Assembly (NCBI RefSeq): GCF_019749255.1
Contig: NZ_JACWFH010000001.1
Span: 113,714-177,713, forward strand
Direction: 5' to 3'
DNA: 64,000 bases
DNA from: Mesobacillus maritimus
GTDB taxonomy: Bacteria > Bacillota > Bacilli > Bacillales > Cytobacillaceae
Below are positions 1 through 7,712 of this stretch, in pieces. Position numbers and translations under genes: made by a program. Each line of letters opens with the position of its first letter. Within the stretch, counting starts at the first letter, position 1. The notes beneath the pieces were generated by a model, which worked only from the letters and a program-made list of their open reading frames with translations, was not told where the DNA came from and did not search any database.

Positions 1-1
1 T

Positions 2-658
2 ATCTCTAGATATAATTATGATTATCTAGATGAAATGGCAAAACTGATTGAAGAGTTGGACTGTGTGTTATGGAGTGTGTTCTTCCTAGTTCCGACCGGA
101 AGAGGGCAGGAAAAGGATATGATTACTCCTGCTGAACACGAAAAAGTATTTATTTGGTTATATGAACTAAGTAAAAAAGTGAAATTTGATATTAAAACAA
201 CTGCAGCACAACATTATCGTCGTGTTGTCATTCAAAATAAAATGCGTGAGGCAAAAGAGCAGCCTGAAGATATTAAATATCTTGATGCTTTAACACAGCA
301 AGGTTTAACAGGGTCTATTGATGGATTGGGACGAGCCCCTAAAGGGGTAAATGATGGCAATGGATTTGTGTTTATTTCACATATTGGCGATGTGTATCCA
401 AGTGGGTTGCTTCCAGTTAAAGCAGGAAATGTGAGAGAAACACCACTTGCTGAAATCTATCGTGAATCACCAATCTTTAAATCGTTGAGAAATCCTGATG
501 AATATAAAGGCAAATGTGGTCAATGTGAATTTAGATACGTATGTGGAGGATCACGCTCTAGAGCTTACGCCATGACAGGGGATTACCTTGAGAGCGAACC
601 GTTCTGTGTGTATATTCCAAAATCAATGAGAAAACAAAAAGCAAGACAAGAATCATAA
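2..658 (+). CDS. Radical SAM/SPASM domain protein, 5'-truncated by window edge
   Basis: The frame is open to the left edge of the window, so the first in-frame ATG (position 35) is probably internal and the N-terminal radical SAM CxxxCxxC half lies outside. The visible 218 residues end in a SPASM-type auxiliary cluster region: C161, C164 and C170 followed by GGSRSRA, then C191 (numbered from the ATG at 35). This Cys pattern with a G-D-Y loop is typical of SPASM proteins that bind extra [4Fe-4S] clusters, including the NirJ/AhbD heme-modifying and related families. From its place beside fnr and moaA I infer a role in anaerobic metabolism, possibly heme or cofactor maturation. The exact substrate cannot be told from this fragment. 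Confidence 0.8.
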   Translation: MSRYNYDYLDEMAKLIEELDCVLWSVFFLVPTGRGQEKDMITPAEHEKVFIWLYELSKKVKFDIKTTAAQHYRRVVIQNKMREAKEQPEDIKYLDALTQQGLTGSIDGLGRAPKGVNDGNGFVFISHIGDVYPSGLLPVKAGNVRETPLAEIYRESPIFKSLRNPDEYKGKCGQCEFRYVCGGSRSRAYAMTGDYLESEPFCVYIPKSMRKQKARQES

Positions 659-660
659 GT

Positions 661-697
661 AAAAGGGGAAATGCAACTACTGCAGGTTCCCCTTTTT
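661..697 (+). terminator. Terminator after the radical SAM gene
   Basis: Arms AAAAGGGGAA (661-670) and TTCCCCTTTT (687-696) form a strong stem followed by T residues, three bases after the stop codon. Confidence 0.8.
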
Positions 698-724
698 AAA
701 TAATCGTACTTTGTAAAACGAAAG

Positions 725-757
725 AAAAAGAGTGGAACCGTTATAAGGGCTCCACTC
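725..757 (-). terminator. Terminator of fnr
   Basis: On the minus strand GAGTGGAGCC pairs with GGTTCCACTC and is followed by a T-rich run (reverse complement of 721-729). It directly follows the fnr stop codon and converges with the terminator of the upstream gene. Confidence 0.75.
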
Positions 758-1456
758 CTATTCAATGCTACAAAAGACAGCCGGGCAATTTTCACAGCCA
801 ATTTCGGTTTTTAAAAACTCTAAATCATGAACAATAATTTTCCCTTTTTTAATAGAAATGATTTGTTCGCGTTTTAGATCATTGAGTATTCGATTTGTGC
901 TTTCGCGTGATGTTCCACAAAAGTTTGCAAGTTCTTGGTTGGTTAGAGGAAGGTCAATTAAAATCCCATCCTTTTGATGGATACCGTAACTGTTTGTCAT
1001 TCGAATTAAGGTTGAAAACAGCGCTCCTTTTTTACCATTAAGAACAAGATCTCGAAATTTTGTTTGTGTTTTACGGAAATGATCACTCATCCATTTCATA
1101 AATTCGAAAGCGAGTGAGGGGTTTTGAAAGATCTCTTTTTCCAAAACTTCTTTTTTTATGCTGACGATTTCAGCGTCCTCGAGTAGGAGGGCACTTAGTA
1201 AGTACTTTGGAGACTCTGTAAATAAAGTAAGCTCACCACAAATGTCATTTTCTCCACAAATACGGAGGGCGAGTTCACGTCCGTCTTGCGTTACTTTACT
1301 AATTTGGACTTTTCCTGAAAGAATGAGGTATAGCTCATTTGCCTCCATTCCTTCTTGGAAAAGGTAAGTCCCTTTCTTAGCCTGTATTGTTCTATCTGCA
1401 AATTTTAGTAATTCTTTTATTTCAATGGAATGTGTTGCTTTTTTTAGTTGAGGCAT
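758..1456 (-). CDS. fnr: Fnr, oxygen-sensing Crp/Fnr-family regulator (Bacillus type)
   Basis: This is a cyclic-nucleotide-type sensor domain (about residues 15-130) followed by a C-terminal winged helix-turn-helix with the motif LTNQELANFCGTSREST. The C-terminal tail carries C221, C224 and C229, the C-x2-C-x4-C arrangement that ligates the [4Fe-4S] cluster in B. subtilis Fnr, unlike the N-terminal cysteines of E. coli FNR. Bacillus Fnr activates nitrate respiration genes when the cluster is intact. I chose the ATG at 1456 because AAAGGA lies nine bases upstream. An in-frame ATG at 1495 would add 13 poorly conserved residues. Fnr-type boxes at ric, moeA and ywiC nearby suggest a local regulon. 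Confidence 0.93.
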   Translation of the reverse strand: MPQLKKATHSIEIKELLKFADRTIQAKKGTYLFQEGMEANELYLILSGKVQISKVTQDGRELALRICGENDICGELTLFTESPKYLLSALLLEDAEIVSIKKEVLEKEIFQNPSLAFEFMKWMSDHFRKTQTKFRDLVLNGKKGALFSTLIRMTNSYGIHQKDGILIDLPLTNQELANFCGTSRESTNRILNDLKREQIISIKKGKIIVHDLEFLKTEIGCENCPAVFCSIE

Positions 1457-1542
1457 GCTCATCCATCCTTTAGTCCATTTATCTTTCTTGTTCATAATAA
1501 TAACATTCGTATAGTGGAAAATCCGTGTTGCAGCGCACTTGT

Positions 1543-1565
1543 TGAAAAATCGTCACGATTTTTCA
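1543..1565. repeat. Perfect 23-bp palindrome upstream of fnr
   Basis: Arms TGAAAAATCGT and ACGATTTTTCA flank a single C. It is not followed by a T-run in either direction, so it looks more like an operator than a terminator. Its right end touches the Fnr-type box at 1565-1580. Confidence 0.7.
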
Positions 1566-1580
1566 GTGAGATTGTTCACA
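1565..1580. promoter_or_regulatory. Fnr/Crp-type binding site upstream of fnr
   Basis: AGTGA-GATTGT-TCACA matches the TGTGA-N6-TCACA consensus at nine of ten positions. Its centre is about 116 bp upstream of the chosen fnr start. No -10 hexamer lies at the class II distance on either strand. A weak minus-strand TATACG near 1513-1508 would place the box near -71.5, so autoregulation is possible but unproven. Confidence 0.6.
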
Positions 1581-1900
1581 CTTTCGTAATAAATGGTGGA
1601 ACCTTTGTTCTCTAAGACCCTCTAAACTGGAGGCGCCTCCATTTTTTAATAGTAAAATAGTCAAAAATAAACCTTTGAAATTTTAGTTTCCTTATACTTT
1701 GGAACTTATGACAACCTCATGACATTTTAAGCTATTTGCACTATGACTGTAGTTTTTATGATTCAATATATAGTATCATTGATAATAGGATGAATATCAT
1801 TAATGAGTACTTTTGAATGAGGTATTAGAATACGATCATTATAATAGTTTGTTATTCCTTCATTAGGAACGGGCAAAACTTCATTATGGAGTTGATATAG

Positions 1901-2917
1901 ATGAGTAGACAATTAGTTAAAGATAAATTAGATCGACCGATGCGTGATTTGCGCATATCCGTGATTGATCGTTGTAATTTCCGCTGCACGTACTGTATGC
2001 CAGCTGATATCTTTGGACCGGACTTTGCCTTTCTTCCTAAAAGTGAACTCTTGTCATATGAGGAGATTGAACGAGTAGCAAAAGTTTTTGTTAGCCTGGG
2101 TGTCGAAAAAATTAGACTAACAGGTGGAGAGCCGCTTATGCGTAAGGATCTCCCAATTCTCGTCGAAAAACTATCCGTTATAGAAGGATTGTCCGATATA
2201 GCCTTAACGACCAATGGCGTTATGCTCCCGAAGCTTGCTGCCCCATTAAAAGCAGCTGGATTAAAGCGAGTAAATATTAGTTTAGATACGTTAAATGACG
2301 AATTATTTGGTCAAATTAATGGCCGTGGGGTTAAAACTGGTCCCGTTTTAACAGGAATTAGAGCGGCCAAGGAAGCAGGTCTTGGCGTAAAAATAAACAT
2401 GGTTGTGAAAAAGGGCTTAAATGATCAAGAAATCCTTCCAATGGCTGAGTTTTGCAAAAACGAAGGGCTTGAACTACGGTTTATTGAGTATATGGATGTC
2501 GGCAGTACGAATGGCTGGAAAATGGACGACGTCATTACCAAAAAAGAAATATATGAGATGTTGAAGGAAAATTATGAGCTTGAACATACTGGCGCAGCTT
2601 ATTTTGGCGAAGTGGCGAAAAGGTATCGCTATAAAGGAACAGATGTACATGTAGGATTTATTTCATCTGTTTCAGAATCATTCTGTTCTAGCTGCACAAG
2701 ATCAAGACTGTCGGCAAACGGTCAGATATTCACTTGTCTTTTCAATGGAAATGGTCACGATCTACGTGATTTCATGAGAACTGGTGTAAGTGACGAGGAA
2801 TTAAGAGAAAAGGTTGCTAGGATTTGGAATAATCGTGGAGACCGTTACTCTGACGAAAGAACAGCGGAAACCATAGCGAACCGTAAAAAAATTGAAATGT
2901 CTTATATCGGTGGATGA
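1901..2917 (+). CDS. moaA: GTP 3',8-cyclase MoaA (molybdenum cofactor step 1)
   Basis: MoaA is a radical SAM enzyme that converts GTP to 3',8-cyclo-GTP at the start of molybdopterin synthesis. The N-terminal SAM cluster motif is C25-x3-C29-x2-C32. The C-terminal cluster motif is C262-x2-C265-x13-C279. The protein ends in the GG dipeptide needed for activity in this family. Its 338 residues are the normal length. The gene stands alone between fnr and ric. With moeA and mobB downstream it supplies part of the cofactor pathway needed by nitrate reductase. Confidence 0.96.
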   Translation: MSRQLVKDKLDRPMRDLRISVIDRCNFRCTYCMPADIFGPDFAFLPKSELLSYEEIERVAKVFVSLGVEKIRLTGGEPLMRKDLPILVEKLSVIEGLSDIALTTNGVMLPKLAAPLKAAGLKRVNISLDTLNDELFGQINGRGVKTGPVLTGIRAAKEAGLGVKINMVVKKGLNDQEILPMAEFCKNEGLELRFIEYMDVGSTNGWKMDDVITKKEIYEMLKENYELEHTGAAYFGEVAKRYRYKGTDVHVGFISSVSESFCSSCTRSRLSANGQIFTCLFNGNGHDLRDFMRTGVSDEELREKVARIWNNRGDRYSDERTAETIANRKKIEMSYIGG

Positions 2918-2927
2918 TATCCAATTT

Positions 2928-2972
2928 AAAAGGTTAGACTCTTGTGCGTTAGTATAGAGTTCTAACCTTTTT
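2928..2972 (+). terminator. Terminator of moaA
   Basis: AAAAGGTTAGA (2928-2938) pairs with TCTAACCTTTT (2961-2971), followed by T residues, ten bases after the moaA stop. Confidence 0.85.
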
Positions 2973-3008
2973 GTGCTACGTAGAAACAGTTGTTGTGTTA
3001 CTCTCCAT

Positions 3009-3088
3009 GCCTATACTAGGTGGAAAACAAAGAGTATGGGAAGGGGTGAGCTCAATGCCCATACTAAGTAGGAAACAAAGAGTATGGG
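3009..3088. repeat. Two tandem copies of a 32-bp hairpin repeat
   Basis: Copies at 3009-3040 and 3057-3088 share the pattern GCCCATACTAAGT...AAACAAAGAGTATGGG. Within each, CCCATACT (CCTATACT in copy 1) is the inverted complement of AGTATGGG, giving a small hairpin. A partial third copy lies at 28217-28241. No coding sequence is present in this stretch. Confidence 0.75.
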
Positions 3089-3197
3089 AGACGAGAAATT
3101 TTATTGCCCAAATCAGGTAAAAAATTGATTATAGGTAATGATGCATTTTTCAAATTGAAATGTTCAATGCCAAATCAAATCACACTTTTTATAATAG

Positions 3198-3240
3198 AAA
3201 AAACACACGTCATTTCCTAATTGGAAATTTGCCGTGTGTT
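3198..3240 (-). terminator. Terminator of ric
   Basis: AACACACG (3202-3209) pairs with CGTGTGTT (3233-3240), with inner arms TTTCC/GGAAA. On the minus strand the stem runs into a T-tract (reverse complement of the A-run 3198-3204). It lies 92 bases past the ric stop. Confidence 0.75.
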
Positions 3241-3331
3241 GATTAAAATTTGAGTAAATCAAGAACCTGTCCTAGCCTTGTCTACTGTATGTTATATTTT
3301 TTCTGATTTTATCTTATGTTTTATTAAACTG

Positions 3332-4033
3332 TTACATTACAAAATAACGAGGGAATAAAATATTATTTTCTAAGTGAACATGCATGAAAGTGTGTTCTTC
3401 AAGCATTTCAAGACGCTTGTAAACTAGGCGATATGTTCCACAAGCATCCATTGGTGGATTAAAGTCAGATGTAACATCACGTAGTTCTTTTAGAATTGCA
3501 CCAGCATGGTCATGTTCTTTTTCAAGTTCGCGAATCTCATCAAGAATTTCCTCGCGGTTTGGTAAATCAGGGTTATCTAATGAAAGCAGGTTAGGGAATA
3601 CAGTCGCATCTTCTTTTGCAGTATGCTCAAGTAATTCATTTTTCAATTCATAGAAAAGATCGTGCATTTTAATTAGTTCTGGATGATTAGCTCCATGAAC
3701 ACGAGCAACCTTTGTTACGTAGGGGCTCATTAGCTTAAGCTCTTCTTCAAGTGTACGGTGGTATTGGTCTTGGATATGCTTAACTAATACAGAAGATTCT
3801 GTTTGAGTCCAGAACTCCATATCTTCAGCAGAATTGGCGTTTTTTTCATATAGATCACCTAATTCAACCATAAGCGCTTCAACATTGACTGCCTTTTCTT
3901 CTGCTGCCTCTGTTAACGGAATGCTGCCGCCGCAACAAAAGTCGATACGATTCTTTTTAAAGATATCACTTGATTTAGGAAATAGGTTTACAATGTCTCT
4001 TACTAATGTATGTTCATTAAATGGAAGTTGCAT
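3332..4033 (-). CDS. ric: Iron-sulfur cluster repair di-iron protein (Ric/ScdA/YtfE family)
   Basis: The N-terminal ScdA_N domain shows the IDFCCGG signature (C33, C34), followed by a hemerythrin-like four-helix domain rich in His and Glu (about residues 75-230). Ric proteins repair Fe-S clusters damaged by nitric oxide or oxidants and often belong to denitrification regulons. The ATG at 4033 is chosen because AAGGAGG lies nine bases upstream. An in-frame ATG 27 bases earlier has no such site. A near-perfect Fnr box lies at the class II distance, so expression under oxygen limitation is expected. Confidence 0.93.
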   Translation of the reverse strand: MQLPFNEHTLVRDIVNLFPKSSDIFKKNRIDFCCGGSIPLTEAAEEKAVNVEALMVELGDLYEKNANSAEDMEFWTQTESSVLVKHIQDQYHRTLEEELKLMSPYVTKVARVHGANHPELIKMHDLFYELKNELLEHTAKEDATVFPNLLSLDNPDLPNREEILDEIRELEKEHDHAGAILKELRDVTSDFNPPMDACGTYRLVYKRLEMLEEHTFMHVHLENNILFPRYFVM

Positions 4034-4076
4034 GTATGTTTTCCTCCTTAAGAAATCCAATATTGTTTACAAATTA

Positions 4077-4119
4077 ATCATAAAGGAAATGGTTTTAATA
4101 GTAGGTGATATGAATCACA
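4077..4119 (-). promoter_or_regulatory. Fnr-dependent promoter of ric (class II)
   Basis: On the minus strand TGTGA-TTCATA-TCACC (4119-4104) matches the Fnr consensus at nine of ten positions. The -10 hexamer TATGAT lies at 4082-4077, giving a predicted start near 4070. The box centre is then at -41.5, the position expected for direct Fnr activation. Confidence 0.7.
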
Positions 4120-4167
4120 CCTTGAAGAAAATATTAAAAGAGATAATGTGGGGGCTAGCCGAGAATT

Positions 4168-4210
4168 TGTGATATTTGTCATGTTGTGAGTCCTTATTTA
4201 TTCTTATAAT
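4168..4210 (+). promoter_or_regulatory. Fnr-dependent promoter of moeA-mobB (class II)
   Basis: TGTGA-TATTTG-TCATG (4168-4183) has a perfect left half-site and a degenerate right half. A consensus -10 TATAAT lies at 4205-4210, giving a start near 4217 and a box centre at -41.5. A second TATAAT at 4213-4218 is an alternative. Confidence 0.55.
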
Positions 4211-4259
4211 AATATAATAGAATTACTAGGTTTAATTGCCCAGATACTAGGAGCTGAAA

Positions 4260-5528
4260 ATGATGCTAGAGAAACGAACACCGATTCAAATTGGAGAAGC
4301 GGTAAATAGAATTATGAAGTTTAAAAAGAATGGAACCACTGAGTGGGTTTCAATAAATGAAAGTTATGGAAGATTCTTGTCTGAAGACTTAAGAGCCACA
4401 AGTGACGTGCCTCATTTTGATCGAGCTCCATACGATGGGTATGCGATTCGAGCTATCGACACGAGCAAGGCTTCTCAATCCACTCCCGTTACATTTGAAG
4501 TTGTCGACCATATCGGTGCAGGGATGTTAACTGACAAAGAGCTTGGACCATTTCAAGCCGTGAGAATTATGACTGGTGCCCAGATGCCAATAGGGGCGGA
4601 TGCAGTAGTTATGCTTGAGCTAACGAAGGAAGCCAGTCAAGAAGATAAAAAATATATGAGTGTTAAAAAGGTACATAAAAAAGGCGAGAATGTCTCCTAC
4701 CGCGGGGAAGATGCAAAAGAAGGGGAAGTGCTAGTCAGTAAGGGGACGTTTATTAACCCTGGTATTCAAGCAATGCTAGCTACATTTGGGTTTGCTAAGG
4801 TACCGGTAGCCAAAAAGCCAATAGTTGGTCTCTATGCAACGGGAACCGAGTTACTTGAGGTACATGAGCCCCTTGAGCCAGGTAAAATAAGAAATAGCAA
4901 TTCCTATATGATAGCCGCTCAAATTCAAAGAGTTGGAGCGGAGGTCCGTTACTTTGGTCAACTTCCAGATGATTTTGACACCTGTTTTGAGGCGGTTGCC
5001 AGTGCGATTGGAGAAGTCGATATTTTTATCACAACTGGTGGCGTCTCTGTCGGGGATTTTGATTACTTGCCACAAATATATGAAAAGCTCGGTGCGGAAG
5101 TTCTATTCAATAAAGTAGCCATGCGGCCGGGCAGTGTTACAACTGTCGCACACCTTGATGGGAAGCTGTTATTTGGTCTCTCAGGGAATCCATCAGCTTG
5201 TTATGTAGGTTTTGAACTTTTTGCTAGGCCAATTCTTAGGACAATGTTAAGTATAGACATGCCGCATCTTCGAAAGGAAAAGGCTATACTACATGCAGAT
5301 TTCCCAAAAGCCAATCCATTTACGCGGTTTGTAAGAAGTGCATTGACCATTGAAGACGGAAGGCTGGTTGTTACTCCGAGTGGTTTAGATAAGTCGAATA
5401 TTATCATGAGCCTTGCCGGAGCCAATTCCTTAATGATTTTACCGGGCGGTACGAGAGGGTTTGAACATGGAGTAGAAGTAGATGTGCTTTTACTTGAAGA
5501 TCAGACAGGCAGCAAATGGCCATGGTAA
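4260..5528 (+). CDS. moeA: Molybdopterin molybdenumtransferase MoeA
   Basis: MoeA inserts molybdate into adenylated molybdopterin. The 422-residue protein has the family layout: N-terminal domains I/II, a MoCF-binding domain with TTGGVSVGDFD (about residues 257-267), and a C-terminal beta-barrel after GLSGNPSACYVGFELFARP. AGGAG lies six bases before the ATG at 4260. The end overlaps mobB by 13 bases, indicating co-transcription and probably coupled translation. The Fnr-type promoter upstream links cofactor supply to anaerobic growth. Confidence 0.95.
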   Translation: MMLEKRTPIQIGEAVNRIMKFKKNGTTEWVSINESYGRFLSEDLRATSDVPHFDRAPYDGYAIRAIDTSKASQSTPVTFEVVDHIGAGMLTDKELGPFQAVRIMTGAQMPIGADAVVMLELTKEASQEDKKYMSVKKVHKKGENVSYRGEDAKEGEVLVSKGTFINPGIQAMLATFGFAKVPVAKKPIVGLYATGTELLEVHEPLEPGKIRNSNSYMIAAQIQRVGAEVRYFGQLPDDFDTCFEAVASAIGEVDIFITTGGVSVGDFDYLPQIYEKLGAEVLFNKVAMRPGSVTTVAHLDGKLLFGLSGNPSACYVGFELFARPILRTMLSIDMPHLRKEKAILHADFPKANPFTRFVRSALTIEDGRLVVTPSGLDKSNIIMSLAGANSLMILPGGTRGFEHGVEVDVLLLEDQTGSKWPW

Positions 5529-6070
5529 AACCAGTTCTATTTCAGCTGGTGGGTTACCAAAATAGTGGGAAAACGACTACGATGTATGAAGTCATTCATA
5601 GGCTTTCAACTAAAGGTTATAAAATTGTTACAATAAAACACCATGGTCACGGTGGCAAACCAGATATGGTTGAAAATAAAGATTCAGCTCGGCATGTAAA
5701 TGCAGGAGCCTTAGCTTCGATCATTGAAGGGGAGGGAAGGGTTCTTTTACAGGCTGAAAAGCCTAACTGGAGCTTAGCGGAACAGATTCATCTAGCTTCT
5801 GCTTTGAGCCCGGATACAATCCTGATTGAAGGTCATAAGCATGAAGTCTTTCCTAAGGGTGTTCTGCTACGGGATGAAGGAGATTTGCACCTGCTTAAAG
5901 AGCTAACCAATATAAAAATCATCCTATGCCGGCAACCAGAATTGGCCAACATGCTTCAAAGGGACTTACCCTATCCGGTCTATTCCGAAGTTGAAGGTTT
6001 TTACTCTTGGATCATTAAGTATGTAGAGACAACAGTTTCTTGTTTTAATAACGCTAATCCATCAGACTAA
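5516..6070 (+). CDS. mobB: Molybdopterin-guanine dinucleotide biosynthesis adapter MobB
   Basis: MobB is a GTP-binding accessory protein for formation of the MGD form of the cofactor used by nitrate reductase. The P-loop GYQNSGKT is at residues 13-20, and the 184-residue length is normal. It starts inside moeA. The ATG at 5522 is an equally plausible start two codons later. The matching GTP guanylyltransferase gene mobA is not in this window. Confidence 0.93.
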   Translation: MAMVKPVLFQLVGYQNSGKTTTMYEVIHRLSTKGYKIVTIKHHGHGGKPDMVENKDSARHVNAGALASIIEGEGRVLLQAEKPNWSLAEQIHLASALSPDTILIEGHKHEVFPKGVLLRDEGDLHLLKELTNIKIILCRQPELANMLQRDLPYPVYSEVEGFYSWIIKYVETTVSCFNNANPSD

Positions 6071-6192
6071 TAAAGTAAAAAAAAATTCGTATTTTAGACA
6101 AACAAGCGATATTTCTCACTGTGTTTTCACTGCTAACTAGTTAAGATAAATAGGTAAATGTACCTGTTTTAATATGTGGCAGAGGTGAAAAG

Positions 6193-6612
6193 ATGGGAAT
6201 GTATCAAATGGTGTGGATCGTTTTTCCTTATACAGTGATGGCTATTGTTGGGATGGGACTTATTTGGCAATTGCAAACTCCAAACGGTGGAAAGACAAAG
6301 ACAACTACAGAAAGAATCCTTTCAGGATCACTAAAGTGGTTGCTTGTTTTATGTACCTTGACTGGGCTGGTGGTTATTCACCTTTATGATGAAATTGCTC
6401 AGTTGTTTTTATGGTTTCTAAGCTTTGTACAGTTACACCCAGATATGAGATTAATAAATGATATCTCATTATTATCACAAGTGCACATCGTGATTATCTT
6501 TTTGTTTTTGCTTAGTCTGTCCTTCTCTAATAAAATAGGCTACATTTCCAAACCACATTTATATATAAAAGAATTGCTATTAAAGCTTAACTTAGTTAAA
6601 AGGCATCTATAA
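6193..6612 (+). CDS. Small NarI-like membrane protein (reduced nitrate reductase gamma homologue)
   Basis: This 139-residue protein has a hydrophobic N-terminus (MVWIVFPYTVMAIVGMGLIW) like the first helix of NarI. Its later segment LHPDMRLINDISLLSQVHIVIIF resembles the NarI segment before its last helix. NarI is about 220 residues with four His heme ligands. Here the middle is missing, and of the C-terminal ligand pair only the His in SQVHIV remains, so normal two-heme binding is unlikely. No narGHJ genes lie beside it in this window. The ribosome site AGAGGTG precedes the ATG at 6193. I judge it a divergent NarI paralogue of unknown role. The similarity was seen by eye and needs a profile search. 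Confidence 0.6.
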   Translation: MGMYQMVWIVFPYTVMAIVGMGLIWQLQTPNGGKTKTTTERILSGSLKWLLVLCTLTGLVVIHLYDEIAQLFLWFLSFVQLHPDMRLINDISLLSQVHIVIIFLFLLSLSFSNKIGYISKPHLYIKELLLKLNLVKRHL

Positions 6613-6623
6613 GATGTCTTTTT
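6598..6623 (+). terminator. Terminator overlapping the stop of the NarI-like gene
   Basis: AAAAGGCATCT (6598-6608) pairs with AGATGTCTTTT (6612-6622), followed by T residues. The stop codon lies inside the loop. Confidence 0.8.
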
Positions 6624-6654
6624 CTTATATCGAGAAAAATACCTTGAGAATTGT

Positions 6655-6775
6655 CAAGCTGCAGCGCCAAGTCCTTGGGTCATAAGCCACCCCTTGAATT
6701 GAAGGTGAAGAACGCCTTCTATTCAGTTGCATCTAGACTTACGGCCTAACCAAGGTGCTGCTGCTTTTCGTTTTT
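6655..6775. repeat. Dispersed Bacillaceae intergenic repeat, first type
   Basis: The element begins AGCTGCAGCGCC and ends GGTGCTGCTGCTTTTC. Its ends pair imperfectly, and the arms CCTTGAATTGAAGG and GAAGAACGCCTTC form internal stems. I recall closely similar elements from many Bacillaceae intergenic regions. It lies after the NarI-like gene and before the ywiC promoter. Confidence 0.6.
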
Positions 6776-6813
6776 GACGATTTCGTGACTTCACAATCCT
6801 TGCTGCTCTTAAA

Positions 6814-6856
6814 TGTGACAAGTTTCACTTAATAGTATTGCTGTGTGTCTTATAGT
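6814..6856 (+). promoter_or_regulatory. Fnr-dependent promoter of ywiC (class II)
   Basis: TGTGA-CAAGTT-TCACT (6814-6829) matches the Fnr consensus at nine of ten positions. The -10 hexamer TATAGT lies at 6851-6856. The predicted start near 6863 puts the box centre at -41.5. Confidence 0.75.
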
Positions 6857-6885
6857 AAGAATAGAAATGTAGGGGAGTGATGATT

Positions 6886-7611
6886 GTGAAGTTATTTATA
6901 CCGAAGCAGCATGGTGCATGGGCTATGTTAATCATCCCGTTCTGGCTTGGTGCCGCAGCTACAGAAATTGTATGGCAGCATATTCCGTTCTTCCTCGGAT
7001 GGCTTTTATTATACTTAGCAACGTATCCCATGCTACTTTTATTTAAAAAGAAAAACATTCCTTTCTATCGTAAGTGGACGATTATTTATTTAGTCCCTGC
7101 ACTCGCCTTTCTAATGGTCCCGTTATTTACTATGCCGACTATTGTTTACTTTGGTCTAGCGATGCTCCCGTTCTTTGCGGTTAATACTTACTATTCAAGG
7201 AAGAAAAACGAAAGAGCCTTAATGAATGACCTTAGCGCGATTATAAATTTTAGTATTGCAGGCCTTGCAAGTAGTTATCTTGCAAGTGGCAACCTAACAC
7301 TCGAAGCTTTGTTGGTTTTTTTCTCCTCAATTCTTTTCTTTGTTGGCAGTACCTTGTATGTAAAGACGATGGTACGTGAAAAGAAAAATATTCGTTACAA
7401 ATATATATCATGGATTTACCATGCTGTGGTGTTAATTCTATGGATAATTATTGGCGAGTGGATTGTAGCCCTTGCTTTCATACCAAGTTTAATCAGAGCC
7501 TTTGTATTGTATGGAAATCCTTTGGGAATGATGAAACTTGGTGTGTATGAAATTGTAAACGCAGCACTATTTTTTATCATCATGCTTTTTCCAATCATCC
7601 TGTATAGTTGA
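6886..7611 (+). CDS. ywiC: YwiC-like membrane protein
   Basis: This integral membrane protein of about 241 residues begins with the family signature PKQHGAWAM and has about seven to eight hydrophobic helices. The YwiC family has no proven function. In B. subtilis the gene sits in the narK-fnr-narGHJI region, and here it again neighbours fnr and cofactor genes under its own Fnr-type promoter. I chose the GTG at 6886 because AGGGGAG (6871-6877) lies eight bases upstream. The ATG at 6880 would be only two bases from that site. Confidence 0.85.
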   Translation: MKLFIPKQHGAWAMLIIPFWLGAAATEIVWQHIPFFLGWLLLYLATYPMLLLFKKKNIPFYRKWTIIYLVPALAFLMVPLFTMPTIVYFGLAMLPFFAVNTYYSRKKNERALMNDLSAIINFSIAGLASSYLASGNLTLEALLVFFSSILFFVGSTLYVKTMVREKKNIRYKYISWIYHAVVLILWIIIGEWIVALAFIPSLIRAFVLYGNPLGMMKLGVYEIVNAALFFIIMLFPIILYS

Positions 7612-7637
7612 ACACGGCGAACAGCCGTGTTTTTTTG
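7611..7637 (+). terminator. Terminator of ywiC
   Basis: AACACGGC (7611-7618) pairs with GCCGTGTT (7624-7631), followed by a run of T. The stem starts at the last base of the stop codon. Confidence 0.9.
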
Positions 7638-7712
7638 TCTTTTCATTTAAACTTCTAGCTTGTAAATATGGTTCTTTTTTCTAAAAAAGTTTGCGGAATT
7701 TTACGAAATTGG

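Larger units (their letters stand above)
1457..1900. other. Divergent fnr / moaA regulatory region
   Basis: This 444-base gap contains the Fnr-type box and a perfect palindrome described separately. It also has a candidate moaA -10 element TATAAT at 1840-1845, with no convincing -35 or Fnr box at the matching distance. No small gene with a good ribosome site was found. Confidence 0.6.

Noticed and set aside
1801..1850. Fnr box at class II distance before moaA
   Set aside because: The sequence about 41 bp before the predicted start has no TGTGA/TCACA pattern.
6100..6192. Fnr box before the NarI-like gene
   Set aside because: CTGTGTTTTCACTG resembles the half-sites but the spacing is too short, so it does not fit the consensus.
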